A DNA stretch of 7,526 nt from Candidatus Onthomorpha intestinigallinarum. GTDB lineage: Bacteria; Bacteroidota; Bacteroidia; Bacteroidales; P3. A program made the translations under genes and the position numbers. Positions 6,649 to 7,526 of this stretch are shown piece after piece. The stretch spans positions 1 through 7,526 of the forward strand of contig DXGG01000202.1 of NCBI GenBank assembly GCA_019114015.1, read 5' to 3'. Numbering within the stretch: the first letter of the stretch is position 1; each line of letters starts with the position of its first letter. Under the pieces are notes generated by a model. That model did not search any database and was not told the DNA's origin. It saw nothing but the letters and a program-made list of their open reading frames with translations.

Positions 6649-6672
6649 AAGAAAAACATACGGTTTGAACAG

Positions 6673-7526
6673 ATGAAAAGCGACAGAATATGCATATTGA
6701 CCCAACCCTTGTGGAACAACTACGGGGCTTTGCTTCAGGCATACGCCTTGCAGCGGCGGTTGCTCATGGCGGGATACGATGCGGTCACGGACCTGCATCC
6801 GCGGCGTTTCCTTTCGTTCTGGCAGCGCAGTGCGGACAGGGGCAAGAGGCTTGTCTCTCATCACATACTGCGGAACCTCACCGTGGAGACCTCTCCCTAT
6901 TATCCCACAAGAAAGGATTGGGAAATGATAGGCGAGAACACCGCCCGTTTTGTGAGGGACAACATAAGGACGGTTGATTTCTTTGAGGGCGGGGAATATC
7001 CTCCGGCTTCGACGGTGGAGAAATACGACACCTTTGTCGTCGGCTCCGATCAGGTGTGGAGGGATTCTTATTCGAGGGTGGAGTCTTATTTCTGCGACTT
7101 TGCCTTCGGCACTGACAAAAAACGCGTGGCCTATGCGGCCTCTTTCGGGCTTGCAGAATGGCAGTTCGATGCCCGCCGTACGCAGAGGCTTAGGGAACTG
7201 GCCGGGGGCTTTGAGGCAATATCGGTCAGGGAAAAGGATGCTGTGGAGTTGTGCCGCCTATGGCTCGGAGCGGATGCCGTTCACGTATGCGACCCTACGC
7301 TATTGCTTTCTCGAGGTGACTATGAGGCCCTGGTGCACAAGGCGGACACCGTGCCGAGTGCAGGCAATATGATGTGCTATATTCTTGACAGAAGCGAGGA
7401 AAAGGCCCTGATGTGCAGGCAGATGGCCGAACGCCTATCGCTCAAACCCTTTGAGGTCATGCCCGAAAGGCTTTTGGATTCGCGCAACAGGCATTGCGAC
7501 GCCTCGTGCGTCTTTCCGAAGGTGGA
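6673..7526 (+). CDS. polysaccharide pyruvyl transferase family protein (partial, 3' end outside window)
   Basis: An open frame of 284 complete codons that runs off the right edge. Family members transfer pyruvate from phosphoenolpyruvate to a sugar as a ketal, or act as related glycan-modifying enzymes, in the cytosol. Signatures seen: NNYGALLQAYAL at 15-26, FVVGSDQVWR at 121-130, VAYAASFG at 152-159, ISVREKDAVEL at 183-193 and CDPTLLL at 206-212. All are typical of the fold found in CsaB/WcaK-type proteins. There is no signal peptide. The ATG at 6673 gives the expected N-terminus, a short beta strand before the NNYG motif; no Shine-Dalgarno is evident. It lies 74 bases after the Fe-S protein, separated by the repeat and weak hairpin, in the same orientation as the flippase. 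Family membership is firm; the acceptor sugar, and whether it truly adds pyruvate, are unknown. Full members usually run to about 350-400 residues, so a last third is probably missing. Confidence 0.9.
   Translation, partial: MKSDRICILTQPLWNNYGALLQAYALQRRLLMAGYDAVTDLHPRRFLSFWQRSADRGKRLVSHHILRNLTVETSPYYPTRKDWEMIGENTARFVRDNIRTVDFFEGGEYPPASTVEKYDTFVVGSDQVWRDSYSRVESYFCDFAFGTDKKRVAYAASFGLAEWQFDARRTQRLRELAGGFEAISVREKDAVELCRLWLGADAVHVCDPTLLLSRGDYEALVHKADTVPSAGNMMCYILDRSEEKALMCRQMAERLSLKPFEVMPERLLDSRNRHCDASCVFPKV

Noticed and set aside
6974..7372. 132-codon plus-strand frame near the right edge
   Set aside because: It is out of frame with the pyruvyl transferase gene that covers this region from 6673 with all expected motifs.
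3897..7526. Recent horizontal transfer of the polysaccharide genes
   Set aside because: Polysaccharide loci are often mobile, but I see no transposase, integrase, tRNA or target duplication at the boundary. Base composition and codon use look similar by eye to the genes before it.

Overview
The window looks like chromosomal DNA from a member of the Bacteroidota, most likely order Bacteroidales. The evidence is a family S46 dipeptidyl-peptidase with its secretion signal, the start of a BatA-type double-transmembrane protein, two promoters of the Bacteroidota form (TTTG, 19-base spacer, TAnnTTTG), and several start codons without a strong Shine-Dalgarno sequence. Genus cannot be fixed from the sequence alone. 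ATA is a favoured Ile codon, and the first complete gene uses almost only AGA/AGG for Arg.

Layout. Bases 1-53 hold the first codons of a leftward gene (BatA-like membrane protein) that leaves the window. A divergent intergenic stretch follows, with a clear rightward promoter. Bases 146-1424 carry a compact two-gene unit: cytosolic dipeptidase E (pepE) and, 10 bases later, a Sua5/YciO/YrdC-type threonylcarbamoyl-AMP synthase for tRNA t6A. The unit ends in an unusual inverted repeat (1461-1530) that includes a canonical terminator. A second clear promoter (1573-1603) drives a secreted S46 dipeptidyl-peptidase (1668-3818) whose residues point to DPP7 rather than DPP11. It ends at a strong intrinsic terminator (3841-3880).

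From 3897 the content changes to surface polysaccharide export and modification: a Wzx-like flippase (3897-5420), a 4Fe-4S/FrhB-type iron-sulfur protein overlapping it by four bases (5417-6598), and a polysaccharide pyruvyl transferase family protein (6673 to the window end, truncated there). This is probably the left edge of a larger capsule, exopolysaccharide or O-antigen locus. No glycosyltransferase, polymerase or NusG-like regulator is visible inside the window.

How the parts work together. DPP7 would release dipeptides from peptides in the periplasm. PepE can hydrolyse Asp-X dipeptides in the cytosol, so the two could act in sequence on imported peptides, although they are separate transcription units. 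The flippase, Fe-S protein and pyruvyl transferase form a plausible glycan module in which the redox step has no established role. The main unexplained structure is a 13-base motif (TTTTCAGAAGACA and its complement) that recurs in two intergenic regions 5 kb apart, within hairpins and T-tracts.
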